Shown in pieces: positions 1 through 26,090 of a stretch of DNA of 64,000 nucleotides. The notes beneath the pieces were generated by a model. That model was given only the letters and a program-made list of their open reading frames with translations, was not told where the DNA came from and did no database searches. Made by a program: the position numbers and the translations under genes. Each line of letters begins with the position of its first letter. Positions within the stretch are counted from its first letter, which is position 1. Origin of the DNA: Drosophila pseudoobscura (Eukaryota > Arthropoda > Insecta > Diptera > Drosophilidae); the NCBI RefSeq assembly GCF_009870125.1, contig NC_046679.1, positions 1,364,001 to 1,428,000 of the forward strand, read 5' to 3'.

Positions 1-3000
1 AGCAGTAGTAAGCCCAAGACATCATCTCGTAATCCTAAACCAAATACAATACAGTCCCCCTCTTGAAGGAAGGAACTGCCGTGAGAATCTGAGAGAGAAC
101 AGGCACCTGCCTGTCCATGGAATATGGTAAATACTCGTACCTTCCCGTTGTCTGATGGATATAAATCGGTAATCACACATTCTTAGGCCGCATCAACGTC
201 GGACGGAACTTCATCGGGGGGCCGTAGTTTTGATCCGGGGGGCTTACGCCGCTGAACCACTGGACTAAGGCAGTCCAATATTTCTCACGTTCCGTTCCGT
301 TCCGACAGATCGGACATATGGCTGGGGAATACGCATCAGGAGGGATATGGATCGGTGGGGGCGAGGCGATAGACGGCGACGGACGACCGACGACGAGCGA
401 CGCCCGACGCCCGACGCCCGACCGTGTCTACTGTTGGATATATGTACATAGTCACCCAGTCGACTCCTACTGCCACTCCCACACTCCCACTCCCACACTC
501 CCACAGAGTACGAGTGCGGCTGCTGTCTTTCGGCTGCTATAAATCATAAGCAAACATTTTGATATTGTAATCCCCATTTTAATCCGTGCGCATAAAAAGC
601 CAAAAATCAAACTTTTCGACATGGGCGGCGGTGTCTCTGATGTTCTGTGGGCCCTGGGCCTTTGGGCCTGCAGTTCGTTTGCTTTGTTAGTTTTTCTCGT
701 TGTTTTTCGCTCGTTTCCCCCAAAAAAATTGATGGATTACCTTGGCCCCCGCTCCCGTTTGGCCTGCGATAAGGATTCCTTAGCTTCTGGTTTGCCACCG
801 CCGCTGATGATGATGTTTCTTTGTTGATTTATTAATTAATTATGTGCGGAGGGAAACTGCGTCACTGGCCCCGACTCCCGGATATCGGAGGAGTATCGAT
901 AATAGTGCTAATAGGGCGCGATAACTTCCATTCCATGGCCGAGATCGGCCCTTTCGTCGGCCCTTTTCAACTGCGGCAAGGCAACGGGGCGGCAACAGTT
1001 GAAAGAAAGCCTTTTCGTGGTGCCTCCTCTGTCTCTGGCTCTTCGCCATGTTTGATGATGACTTTTGGTGGGCCACCACCCATGCGGTGGATCCCTGCTG
1101 TCTGATGTGCAACCACCTTTGAAGTCGTTCCGGCAGAAGGTTGAGCAATCCATTGGATTGGGAAAGCGGAAGAAAGCTCTTGGACAGCATATCCATCTAT
1201 GGATGTATCCTATTCTCTTCCACATCCAATTATAATTACTGCAGATAAGAGTTCTCACTGTGCAGATATATCAATTTGATGTCGGCATAAACAGTTGTAC
1301 GCACCCTTAATTGATTTTGTCTGGCTTACTATCTTCGATATCCAATTTCCATCTCGAATGGACCTCCCCAACATCCACTAGCGCTCTCCCACCTCACCAA
1401 GAGCTTCCCCCATCCTTCGCCTTGGTATCCAGCTCCTCGAGAGGAAATTACTGACGATTCAATTCCGAACAGCTGTTTGTCTTGGGACTGTCCCAAAAGC
1501 GAGGAAATGCAACAGCCCGAAGGGGAACCTCGCTTTCGTCCTGCTACTCCTCGTTCTCGTCCTTCTCCTTCTCCCTGCTCGCTGCCTGGGGAAATGTGTG
1601 TGCGGCCTTTGCGCATGTAGCACGCAACCCTCGAGGCCACACCCCTGACTATCAGAAGGCGGGGTCTTGGAGTAGCGAGTCACCGCCGAAGCGGACCAAT
1701 CGGAGCCGCCGGAGCCACCAGCGAGTGGTTGAGTGCAGCGTGGAGTGGCTGGAGATAAGCGGGGGGAGTGTGGGACGGCCCCGGACTGTTGCCCGGAGTG
1801 CGTGCGTGAGCAGAGACCGGGTACGGGACCGGGACTGGGTCCGGGTCCTGGCTGCAGGAGCAAACCACCACGTGCCGTGCATAAATCGGCCAGCAATCGA
1901 TGTAACTTTTGCCAGAGTCGAGTGCCCTCTCACAGCAGGGACCAGGGCCCGGGGCGAGGAGGTGGAAACAAATGTCATCATATTTTTCCACGTTCCGAAA
2001 TTATGCGGCTCCTTGGACCCCAGCGTCCGTCCAGGCTGCATCCTACGTACACGTAGACGATGTGTGTCGCTTAATTTGTTTGGCCTGCTCCGGCTCCGGC
2101 TCCTGTCTGATGCCCTGCTTCCGTTGCTGTTCCTGTTCTCGTTCCTCATCCTGTTTCTTTTCCTATCGCTCTCTCTCTCTTTCTTTCTCTTTTTTTTTTG
2201 TGTCGCGTCCGGCATATGGATGCGACATCAGGAGAGAGCGCCGATCCCCGACCCCCGACCCCCAACCCGACCCGGTACCGACACCGTTCCGACTTTGTTA
2301 CAAGTACTTTACGGTAATGGAGGATTTTCGCTTGAGCATCCTCTAACAGAAATTAATTTAAATCGATATGCTGCTGGCTCGATGCTGGAGAGGATGCTGC
2401 AGAGTGGAGCTCTGTCTGAGTCCAGGCTCCTGTTCTTTATTAATTAGCATCGTAATTTATTTTGGCGTTTTGATTGAATTGTAGGTGTAGTCCGCAGACC
2501 CCTTACCATTCCATCCCAGATGATGCACTGAGTCAAGATTCTGCGTGGCTCTGACATGGCCAATGTCAACAAGGACATGCCACACACACACACAGACAGA
2601 GAATATCCCCTTTCCCTTCCCACTTTCTGTGAGCGTGTGTTTGTATAGTTTATTGACTGCTTGAGAGGGAAGTGCTTTCCATAGAGAAACGGAGAGATTT
2701 TTCGCTAAGGAATGTAAGACTGGCCGCAAATCCTGAAAATTGACTTCGTGGCAAGGACAGTGGTATAGAGAATGCGAGAGAGCGAGGGAGAGAGAGAGAG
2801 AGAGAGGAATGGGGTTGAGTGGCGGCAGGAAATCAATGCCGCCATTTTGCGAAAGAGTTGCCAGAATCTGCTTGAGGGAGCAGTGGCAGAGCACCCGGAG
2901 AACTGCGTGGCTTCCTCTCCATCATAAGGCATACAAAATTAGTTCAGTTTTCGGTGGGGCCGGGGAGGGAATATCACAGGGGAAGTCAGAACGGAGTACG

Positions 3001-5600
3001 GGAAATGGGGGAGCATTACGCCGTGGATTGGGGCCACGTCTTTGTTGTTGTCGCATCGCATCGCATCGTACACTCCCTACCACGCACCATCGTATTTCAT
3101 TTCGTCATGTTTCGGGATTAGGCCGGATTAGTTTGGCGACTGAGCAATGGCTCTGTCCTGAACTTTTCAACTGCCTCTATCGCTGTCTCTGTCGTTGTCG
3201 CTGCCTCTGAACTTTTTGGTAGTTGCTTAAAAAAGAGATTGGTAAAGGGATTGGGGCGAAAAACGTAGGGAATGGGAAATGTGACGACAACAAGGGCGCG
3301 GATGTGGATGTGGATGTGAATGCGTACGCGTACGCGAATGTGAATGTGAATGTAGGTATAAATGTGGAGGGGAATGGGTACTGGGTCTTGGTGTCGGAGA
3401 ATGTGGCTCCGACTGGTAAAGCTGCTTCTTTTATATAGGGAGACATTTCCCTGCGGATGCGACACTTTCACCGCCTTTGCATTTCAATTTCTTGAGGTGC
3501 GTGCGACTTCTTGAATGTTCGGCATTAGCATTTTCCTTCTCCGAGCATCAAAGGATGATGAGAGGACGCAGATGAGTTGGCTCTCTCCCACACCCCATTG
3601 CCGACACAGTCCACGGCACGTAGACACCATCTATAAGGTGAGGCGCCATTTTGTTCCGCATAGATAACGTGGGTGGAGCAGCAACCACTGCCAATCCGCT
3701 CCAGTTTTTTCGATATCGGAAAGTCGAAAGTCTAATTTCGGTTTCTCTAATAATTGAAATTGCCCCTTGACTAAGTCCCTTCGTACCAGTGGCAGTCCCA
3801 CAAATAGATATCGTGTCATCAATGGTAAAAGTAGCGTTGATTATGGGGATTTGCCAGGGGATGATTACTGGCGGCAGGATGCGATGTAGTTACACGACAC
3901 TCGCACACGCAGAGGGATCGCATAATCATAAACAGAAATTCCCATGGGGATAACCCTTTGAACGGTGCTGGCTGGTGAGTGGATGATTGGCAGTAAAAGT
4001 AAAAAGTTCCGGCCTAGCCCTTGGACCTTGCACCCCACCCCACACCACACCAGGGCGGCAGCGACAGCACTTTCTTCACCCGGAAAATGTGCCGAGGGTT
4101 GAAGTACGACCGCCGTCCACTCGTTGCCTTGTGCCTGTGCCCCATCGAGTGGGTGGATCGCACAAGTGTGCTTGCGACTTATGGCTTATGTAACATTTTG
4201 CAGGTGAATTTGTATCTGGGGAACTGCAGTTCAAAGCGCATTCGCCGCCCCAGCAACTCGAGCTGGTCTCAAGTGGGGGCTGTTCCTCTCAAGGGCCTCC
4301 GCTCAACTCGATTACTGTACTGTAATGACGCTGCTCTGCTCTGCTCTGTCGCACGTTCGTGGATAGTGTCTGAGCAAGTAGTTACAACAATGTGAAAAGA
4401 GAGACTTTTCCAATTAAAGTTTTCAATGGGAAATACTCGTCCCAATACGCTGAAGGAAATCGAATTTACTTTCAAGTTTTCGCGTTGAATTTTAGGAGCT
4501 GCTGTAATGTCGTATAATAGATAATCAAATCTGTGTGTTCTGTGTGTGTGTTTTTTCCTGAATTTACAGAGTATTTGCAAGCTCAAGGACATAATCTAGC
4601 CCCCAACAGACCCGAAGCCTAGATCTTTAATTGAACGCACATAAAAATGATTAGTGTACCCATGCCCATAGAAAAGTATATCAATTTGCTCGTGTATATC
4701 ATCTCTGAATAGAAGGATATAAATTGAACAACTTTTCCTGCTTCAGAGACTCTCCGCATGACCCTTTATCCTATAAGCGCGCCCATCCTCCGCCGAGTAC
4801 CCCTCTCTTCTGCTGCCCCCCGTTTTCCTTGCCACTTGAGGCAGGCAAATGCGAAATAAAAACGAAAATTATGAACTGCACAAAAGCTGTTGTGAATTTT
4901 AATAAATTTTGTTTCTCCCTTGGATATGTGTTTTCCCTTGTTGTTTCTTTCGGGAAAGTATCTGCCGCAGTTGGCAGAGCAGAGAAGTCAGAGAAGATAC
5001 TACAAAAAAAGATACACACACACACACACATACACAATAAGGAATACGTCAAAAGGAACAGTTATTTATTTATTTGTGCGCAATCACAGAGCCAGAGCTA
5101 CACACTCTGTAAACGCCCCAAGCAGCATCCCATAGCATCCCATAGCATATGATACCATTCCATTCTTTTCGAAAGGGGCACTACAATGGCGCGGCGTCTA
5201 ACGCAGAATAATGGGATAACAAAACGCCCTTGACACCCAGTAAAAAGACAGCCAGCCCTCACAAAGTGGGCGCCAGAGAGCAGGCCAGGGCATGGCAAGG
5301 CAGGGAAGAGGGGAGGAGAGTAGCCTTATTATTATGAACATTGTGGGCACTCGCAGCACGTAGCAATCGTACAAGAGAGAATGGGTGGAGGGGTGGAGTG
5401 GTAGTGTGGTGGAGGGGGATGCCGCACAAAGGACCAACACAGCACACACAAAAGTACAAATCAAACCCTCTCGAGAACGGCCGAAATACCAGAAAGAGTG
5501 AGGTAGCTGCAGATAGAGAGAGAGGGAAAGACAGAGAGACCAAGTGAGTGCGCGCGCAGTGGAAGGGAAGAGCAATGGCGCACTGTAAACATGTGGTGTG
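1..5600. other. Gene-free region upstream of Ptx1
   Basis: No gene can be supported here. The open frames are made of simple sequence. The longest, at 1482-2447, is rich in Arg, Ser, Leu and Phe from CT- and CGG-rich tracts and uses a non-ATG start. Visible contents are a GNTGTG-type minisatellite near 3300-3360, a CA run at 5014-5030, pyrimidine tracts near 2160-2200, and one TATCGATA (DRE-like) octamer at 894-901. The stretch is probably intergenic and may carry Ptx1 control elements; that last point is inference. Confidence 0.5.
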
Positions 5601-5639
5601 AGGAGGGGTGCCGAGTACTGCTGCCAGCGACAGAGATAC

Positions 5640-5671
<32 letters not shown>

Positions 5672-5925
5672 TGAGCGAGTAGTGGCACACATCTTTGGGG
5701 GTGTGTTCTAGCAACACTGAACGGTGCTTGTCTCTCGCTCCCACTCCCGTTTGGGCCGAGCACACTCGCTACTCGCTGAACGGCAAGACCATCTCCCTCT
5801 CCCTCCCACTCTCGCACTCGCACACAGATAAGATAGCAGATAGAAGCGTACGTACTCGTATCGCCGCCCGATCCGATTCCGCGCCAGTTGGGAAAATCAA
5901 ATTCCGTTATTCAGTTCAGTCAGTC
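5640..5925 (+). promoter_or_regulatory. Ptx1: Probable Ptx1 promoter with GAGA tract and Inr cluster
   Basis: A (GA)12 run at 5641-5665, with more GAGAG groups at 5514-5540, lies about 250 bases before three overlapping Drosophila Inr hexamers (TCAGTT 5911-5916, TCAGTC 5916-5921, TCAGTC 5920-5925). GAGA-factor sites are typical of paused, TATA-less promoters of fly developmental regulators, and no TATA box is seen 30 bases upstream. The CA-rich, poorly coding stretch that follows reads like a fly 5'UTR and ends in a good splice donor at 7061, which supports a start here. The exact start base is inferred. Confidence 0.5.
5641..5665 (+). repeat. (GA)n microsatellite
   Basis: An uninterrupted GA run upstream of the Ptx1 start region; see the promoter entry. 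Confidence 0.9.
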
Positions 5926-7060
5926 GCCGTGTCCGAACGCTCGCTGCCGTGTATCTGTATCTTTTGCGTGTGTGCCCGAGCCCGTGCCCGTACCCGTGCC
6001 CCGTGAGTGCGTGTGTGTGCAGCCCCTGCTGCCACTGCCACTGCCATTGTCACTGCACCGTTAGCAACCCCAGGGCCCGGCCCGGTAGTCGGTAGTCGTC
6101 TGTAGTCGTGCCCCCTCTACCACAGGTTGACGCACTTTTACTCGCTGCTGTTCGCCGCTGCTGCCTGCCTGCCTGCCGCTGTCGTATCCAACAGATACTT
6201 TTGCGTGCGCTTTCGAATTCGTTTTCAATTCAGCCACGTCCTGTTACGGGTGCAGACGCGTTGCTTCCGTTTGTAGAGTGCTACAATCCACAGCCAAAGT
6301 TGCTTCCTGTTCCGCACAGATACACAGATACTTACCCTAATTACGCGTCGGATTAAGTTATTAAAACGGATTTAGAATCAACAGTCGGCGACGACCGCAA
6401 AAAACGAGTCCAATCACAGAGCAAATCCAATCGAATCCCAGCCAGAGCCACAGCCAGTGCCAGTGCCCCCCGCGAGTGTCTGTTTGTTTGTGGATCCCCG
6501 TGTGTGTCCGTGCGTTGGGCATCAAAGTCGCATTAAAAACATATCCCCCAGTTACTTAAAATTAATCACTAACATAATCACTGGGACTTTTACTGATTTG
6601 ATCCGATCCGATCCGTTCCGCACCGACTCCCAGCCAGCAGCCGCGTGTGCGAAAACTATAAACGGCTCTATTAAATGCTCTTTCGCATTTGATTGGCGCT
6701 TCAACACCCTGCTCTGGCAGAAAACTGACATCAATCTGTTGCAACAACAGAGATCATCAACAGCTACCCCACGATTTATAGCCACCCACGCGAACATATC
6801 CCGAAGATTTCCGTGTAAAGTCTCCAAATGAAACTGAAAGCGATTTGATTTATTGCCAGTGCCCACGACTTTTCCACCCGAGAAAAGCTCCACTGAACCA
6901 CAGCCGACACGACAGCCAAAGGTCCGCTCTCGATCTCGATTCCGATTCCGATCGATCGATCCGCTATAGCGCCGACGGAAGTTTGTTCCAGTTGCAGTTC
7001 CCGCCGATCGTACGCCCACCCCCAAGTGGATTAATTGAATTCTTTTCCCAAAAATCAGAG
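5911..7060 (+). other. Ptx1: Probable noncoding first exon (5'UTR) of Ptx1
   Basis: The stretch from the Inr cluster to a good donor (AG|GTGAGC at 7061) has typical fly 5'UTR composition, with repeated CAGCCA and CAGTGC words. It contains short upstream frames, such as an ATG at 6828 that stops after six codons. In the phase needed to join exon 9976-10743, the last stop is a TGA at 7036-7038 and no ATG follows it. This exon therefore cannot supply an AUG start to the long coding exon. A second donor-like site (GTGAGT at 6003-6008) could split the leader further. Confidence 0.45.
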
Positions 7061-9975
7061 GTGAGCATATTGGATAGTGGTATACGAATGATATATGTTT
7101 GATCTTGGGTATATATGTTGTGTAGATCGCAGATAGATATGTGATTCTATTCCTTAAATAGGACAATACACTCTTATATTCATTCATCTTGAATTGCCAT
7201 CGAATTTCTTGGTGAAAGTATAATCTTTAAGCTAAAATACACCCAGAATAGTTGTGAGAGCATAAAGTAGAAAGCAAAACATCTACAATTCAGTGAACTG
7301 CCCTGATAGATAGATAGAAATGATAATAAATATTATAATACCATAGAAATACCAAAAGTTGCTATTACAAATTAACCCAAATTCAGGAACTTCTTAGGTT
7401 TCGTTCCAAATAATGTCTACATTCTATCTCTCAGAATAATATATTAATTATTCCTTGAGAAACCATAAAATAATCGATGCAATTACCATCAGATCTATAT
7501 ATTTGAACGCCTACGGCTGTTTTAAGCCTTCCCTAACATGTACCATGGATTCAGTAAATAATATAAAATCAGAAGGTAGAAACCCCCCGACAGATTCTCT
7601 GCAGATCAACTCTATTGTGTCATCACACAAAAAACTTTCTAAGTAAATTGTTTCCTAGGAAGCTAAGCTTTTGGGTAAGCCTATGTCAATACAGCTGATG
7701 CATGGAAAACATGTTTTCGATAAGTGAGAAAGTTTAGGGCTTCCCCATATAAGAGATCACGACGAGATGGCCAGAGCCGAGCCTCCCATAAAGCGAGTGT
7801 TGATCAAGGCATTACTGCCTGCTGAACACTTTTGTCCGACTCTCGCGTCGCGCATAAATCATCTCGGAATTGCAGCCATAAAGCGCCTCACGTTCGGGCC
7901 ACATCCCGACTCTCGAATCTCGAATGGGGGCCTCTCTGTGGGTTGGAGGACAGAATGCTTCCAAAAATTAGAGGGAGACGGTGGCGGTGACTGTGCGAAG
8001 TGGTTTGGTTCGGTAATGGCAGTGCCAACGGCCCATTGACGTCACCTAAACAATTAAGATCTTTTTGTGGGGGGCAAACAAGGCATGGAAAAAACCTAAG
8101 TACATACAGTACTAGCACTGCCAGGAAGGTGGAGGTGGAGCTGGAGCTGGAGCCGAAAGTTAAACTGAATTTGAATAAAATAATAAAATTAAATGGGAAT
8201 AAACGCAAGTGGAAAGTCTCGGCAAAACATAGGAGAATCGTGCCTTGCCACCTTCTTCGCAGAGGAAACACCATCGGGCAGGGCATGGCCATACATGCGA
8301 TAGTATACATAGGTAGTAAAGCCGCGAGATCTCTGTGGCAATAAAGCGACATAAAATAATTTGTGGCATTCTTTGTCTTGGCGAATCATTATGTAAATAA
8401 ATTCTCACTTTTGAAATAAAATGACGGGGCAGAAATAGAGTATATTATACGAATGTGTGTGCATCATAAAAAGAGGAAAGAATGCCCCGAGAACAATGCT
8501 TCTGACGGCTGGCACTTTGAACTGGCAACCGAAATTATTTATTAGACACTGCGGCAGATAATTTAGCCAGAAATTGTGCCGCAGCAGCATGTGGCATGCC
8601 ATAGCAAAAACACGTAGCGACGTGGCAATATTTGCGGGGGCAAATAACAATAATAATCATGCAATAAATACCCATAACAATAAATGCAGAAACTTTTCAT
8701 TTCAACAGATGACCCATCACCGCGTCGGCCATAAATTTGGCCTCAAGTGGGAAATGATTGTATGTTTGTGGGGACAACCGCAAATGGATTTAATATTACA
8801 GCCGCACTAATCCACTGGGGATCAAGTGGAGATCAAGCGGCATTATCAAGTATAAATTATCCATTGCCCACCCACACCCCCGTGTCCGAAATCAAAGTCA
8901 CATCTGCAACAGCAATCGAAAGTGACAGCTCAAGCAAATTGGGGCCTAAAGTATTCGAATTTAATTTCAAATTAAACTCTTTTTCAATTGCGAATTTATG
9001 CGGGTTATGGGTTATGGTTCGGGTTCTTCATTAGATTCGGACACACACACGCACACACGGGGAGACTGTGTTTACAGTCGTTTACCTTTAAATGTGGCTT
9101 TCATTCTGTTGTGATTGAGATTAGATAACCATTTATTGCAACGTTCTGTTCTGTTCTGTTCTGTTCGGTTCGGTTTTGGTTCTGTTTCGTTTGGTTTGCC
9201 TTGATAGCTGTACGGTTACGGGTATGGCTACGGGAGAGTGGCCCGATATCGGGAGTGGAGTGTCTGGTAGGGTGGAGGGTCTCGTTCTCTCTCCTACTGT
9301 CTTTCCGCGAAGGAGCCGCTAATTGATTTACGATCATTTATGGCTATTTTCGGGCTACTGTCAATGGGTGGTTTCTTTAGTTTTAAAGAATTTATTAGAT
9401 GCCCTGACAAGGTATTTATCGCGAAACATACGTATCCCCCACACCCACCGGTGCCGCCTGTCCACCGGCCGTATTCCCCCGTTCGTGCAATAATAACAAT
9501 CATCAACAGCGGGAGAAATGCTCGCCTCGCAGAAATGTAAATATTTTACAACGATAAGGCTTATCGCACCGCTCTCTGATAGTGGCTGTGTGTAGGTGTA
9601 GGTGTAGGTGTAGGTGGTTCGGTGGTGCGATGTCATTCCACCACCACTCGTACAATTTACGACAGTAGGTGAACCACTCTCCCGTTCGTACCGCCAGCAT
9701 CCCAGCATCGTAGCATCGCAGCAGACCCACAGACCCTCTCCGATGTGGTATTAACCCCTTGACGTGTTGGGTGTTAACTTGCCATTCGGCTGGTGTTTGG
9801 GTTAAGCCCCACTGTTTGCCCTCGCCTCGCCCGTCGAGGCGATAAAGAGCCCAGTACCATCTTGATTTGCTTACCAAGTAGCCGACTACTACGTATTATA
9901 CGATAGTTACAATTGGGCATACAGAAAAATCCATATATGATTACTAACGTGCCCCTTCTTGTGTCTCATCTGCAG
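7061..9975 (+). other. Ptx1: First intron of Ptx1 (inferred)
   Basis: This lies between the donor at 7061 and the strong acceptor at 9951-9975 (pyrimidine tract ending TGCAG). The part at 7060-7750 is AT-rich. No convincing coding exon is visible. One weak candidate is an ATG at 7545 in good context (ACCATGG), whose ten codons reach a poor donor at 7576 in the phase that would fit the next exon. A GTAGGT repeat lies at 9591-9616. Confidence 0.4.
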
Positions 9976-24805
<14,830 letters not shown>

Positions 24806-25192
24806 GAAAACGCGCTCGGTGCTCTGCTTAACCAGCATCAGCACCACTTGCAGCACTTCTCCACCCACCAGTCGGCGGGAATGGGAGTGGGCGTGGGCGT
24901 GGGGGTGTCGCACAATGGGATGCAACAGCACCTGGGGGGAGGTGGGGGCCACGGGGGCCACGTCAACGGTATGCTGCATGGCCATGGCCACAGCAACAGC
25001 AACAGCCTGCTGATGGATCACGGCGACCTTGGCCACTCCGAAGAGGGGGCAGGCGGTGGACACAGCATCGAGGGGGACAATAAGTCGCCTCTGGACTCCA
25101 ACGGCCTGATGTCCGGCGGAGGCACCTCCAGCGGCGGTGGCGGCGGCACCAACGACAACGTCGACGAAGGGGAGGAAGACGTTATCGATTGA
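24806..25192 (+). CDS. Ptx1: Candidate stop-codon readthrough extension of Ptx1
   Basis: Directly after the TGA at 24803-24805, 128 sense codons run in the same frame to a second TGA at 25190-25192. The segment is not random: it starts ENALGALLNQHQHH, then has a Gly-Val run, a poly-Gly/His part, a Ser/Asn stretch, an ordered-looking HSEEGAGGGHSIEGDNKSP segment, and an acidic end (DEGEEDVID). Codons favour G/C at third positions like the upstream exon. Translation past the stop would give about 624 residues from the ATG at 10236. Readthrough is known for hundreds of Drosophila genes. Alternatives are A-to-I editing of UGA to a Trp codon, unseen alternative splicing, or a formerly coding tail. 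I cannot test conservation here. Confidence 0.7.
   Translation, partial: ENALGALLNQHQHHLQHFSTHQSAGMGVGVGVGVSHNGMQQHLGGGGGHGGHVNGMLHGHGHSNSNSLLMDHGDLGHSEEGAGGGHSIEGDNKSPLDSNGLMSGGGTSSGGGGGTNDNVDEGEEDVID
24818..24845 (+). promoter_or_regulatory. Ptx1: RNA stem-loop just 3' of the Ptx1 TGA
   Basis: GGTGCT (24818-24823) pairs fully with AGCACC (24840-24845), and inside it TGCT (24825-24828) pairs with AGCA (24834-24837) around a five-base TAACC loop. The two helices are separated by a small C/TC internal loop. The stem begins 12 bases after the TGA. RNA structures downstream of leaky stops promote readthrough in known cases such as Drosophila headcase. The role here is inferred. Confidence 0.5.
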
Positions 25193-26090
25193 GAGAATCC
25201 TGGAACGGAAGTACGAGATAAATAAATCAATCTATAGGCAAAGCAAAGTCGCAGGAGAGTTAGCTTAAGCATTCAGAAATAATTTTAGATGTTTGCGTAA
25301 TTTACGGATAAATAAAGAATACCTAAACCCAAATCCAAACCCAAACCCAAAGGAGGCCTGCCCTACCCCCAAAATGCAAATTTTTCAAAGAACAATAATT
25401 AAATTTATGAAATCCAGAGAGAGGAGAATGGAGAGAGGAGTGATGTGAGGAAGATTAATTAGTTTTCGATTGAAATTGAAATTGCATTGTTTTGTATTTC
25501 TGGTTTTGAGATTAAATGCTAATTACGTTCGATCTGCCCCGCCCCACGCCCCCCCGGGACACACACACAGTCGATGGTAGAAGTTAAGTGTTTTTGTAAA
25601 TAATAAAAAGCAAATATTGTAGCTATAGTCCGCATCTGTATCTATGGGATACAGGAAGTATAATCGAACCCCAGCCTCAACCCTCAACCTTCCGCTCCCG
25701 ATCGGCGGCACTCGCCAGCCAAGAGTATAACATATATATATACATATAAATAGGTATATATATACCAGAAACGTATCACGAACAAGTCAAAGTCAAAAGT
25801 CAAAGTGTATTGTAACTAAAAGAAAAACCAAAACCAAAACTAAAGCTAAACAAAAACTATATCAAAGCCGTAGAAGTTTTTAAGGAGTTGTCTAGTCGTA
25901 TAGATCCGCCAGAGAAGAGCATATATATATATATATATATATATGTATATGTACCATATGTATATGGGTATGTATATCTCCCACTAAAGAACCCGCGTAT
26001 AAATATAAAGCTATTTAATAATTGTAAACTTAATATTAATAGTTATAGAAATTGAATCAAAAAGAACAATAAAAATTATGGAAAAAACAC
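25193..26090 (+). terminator. Ptx1: Ptx1 3'UTR and poly(A) signals
   Basis: This is AT-rich sequence after the second stop, with several AATAAA signals: 25220-25226 area, 25308-25315 area, 25600 area, and the last clear one at 26068-26073. A TA run sits at 25921-25944 and TATATA blocks near 25725-25765. The change to GC-richer sequence after about 26090 suggests the transcript ends there. Multiple signals suggest alternative 3' ends. Confidence 0.6.
25921..25944 (+). repeat. (AT)12 microsatellite in the Ptx1 3'UTR
   Basis: An uninterrupted AT run followed by GTATATGTACC-type sequence, likely variable in length between individuals. Confidence 0.9.

Noticed and set aside
894..901. TATCGATA (DRE) as a promoter signal
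   Set aside because: A single octamer with no coding region or Inr nearby.
1482..2447. 321-codon frame upstream of Ptx1
   Set aside because: Non-ATG start and composition driven by CT- and CGG-rich tracts; no splice or domain support.
24881..25192. Separate downstream cistron starting at the ATG in the Ptx1 tail
   Set aside because: The frame is open from the Ptx1 stop itself and in phase with it, including protein-like codons before that ATG, so an extension explains it better.
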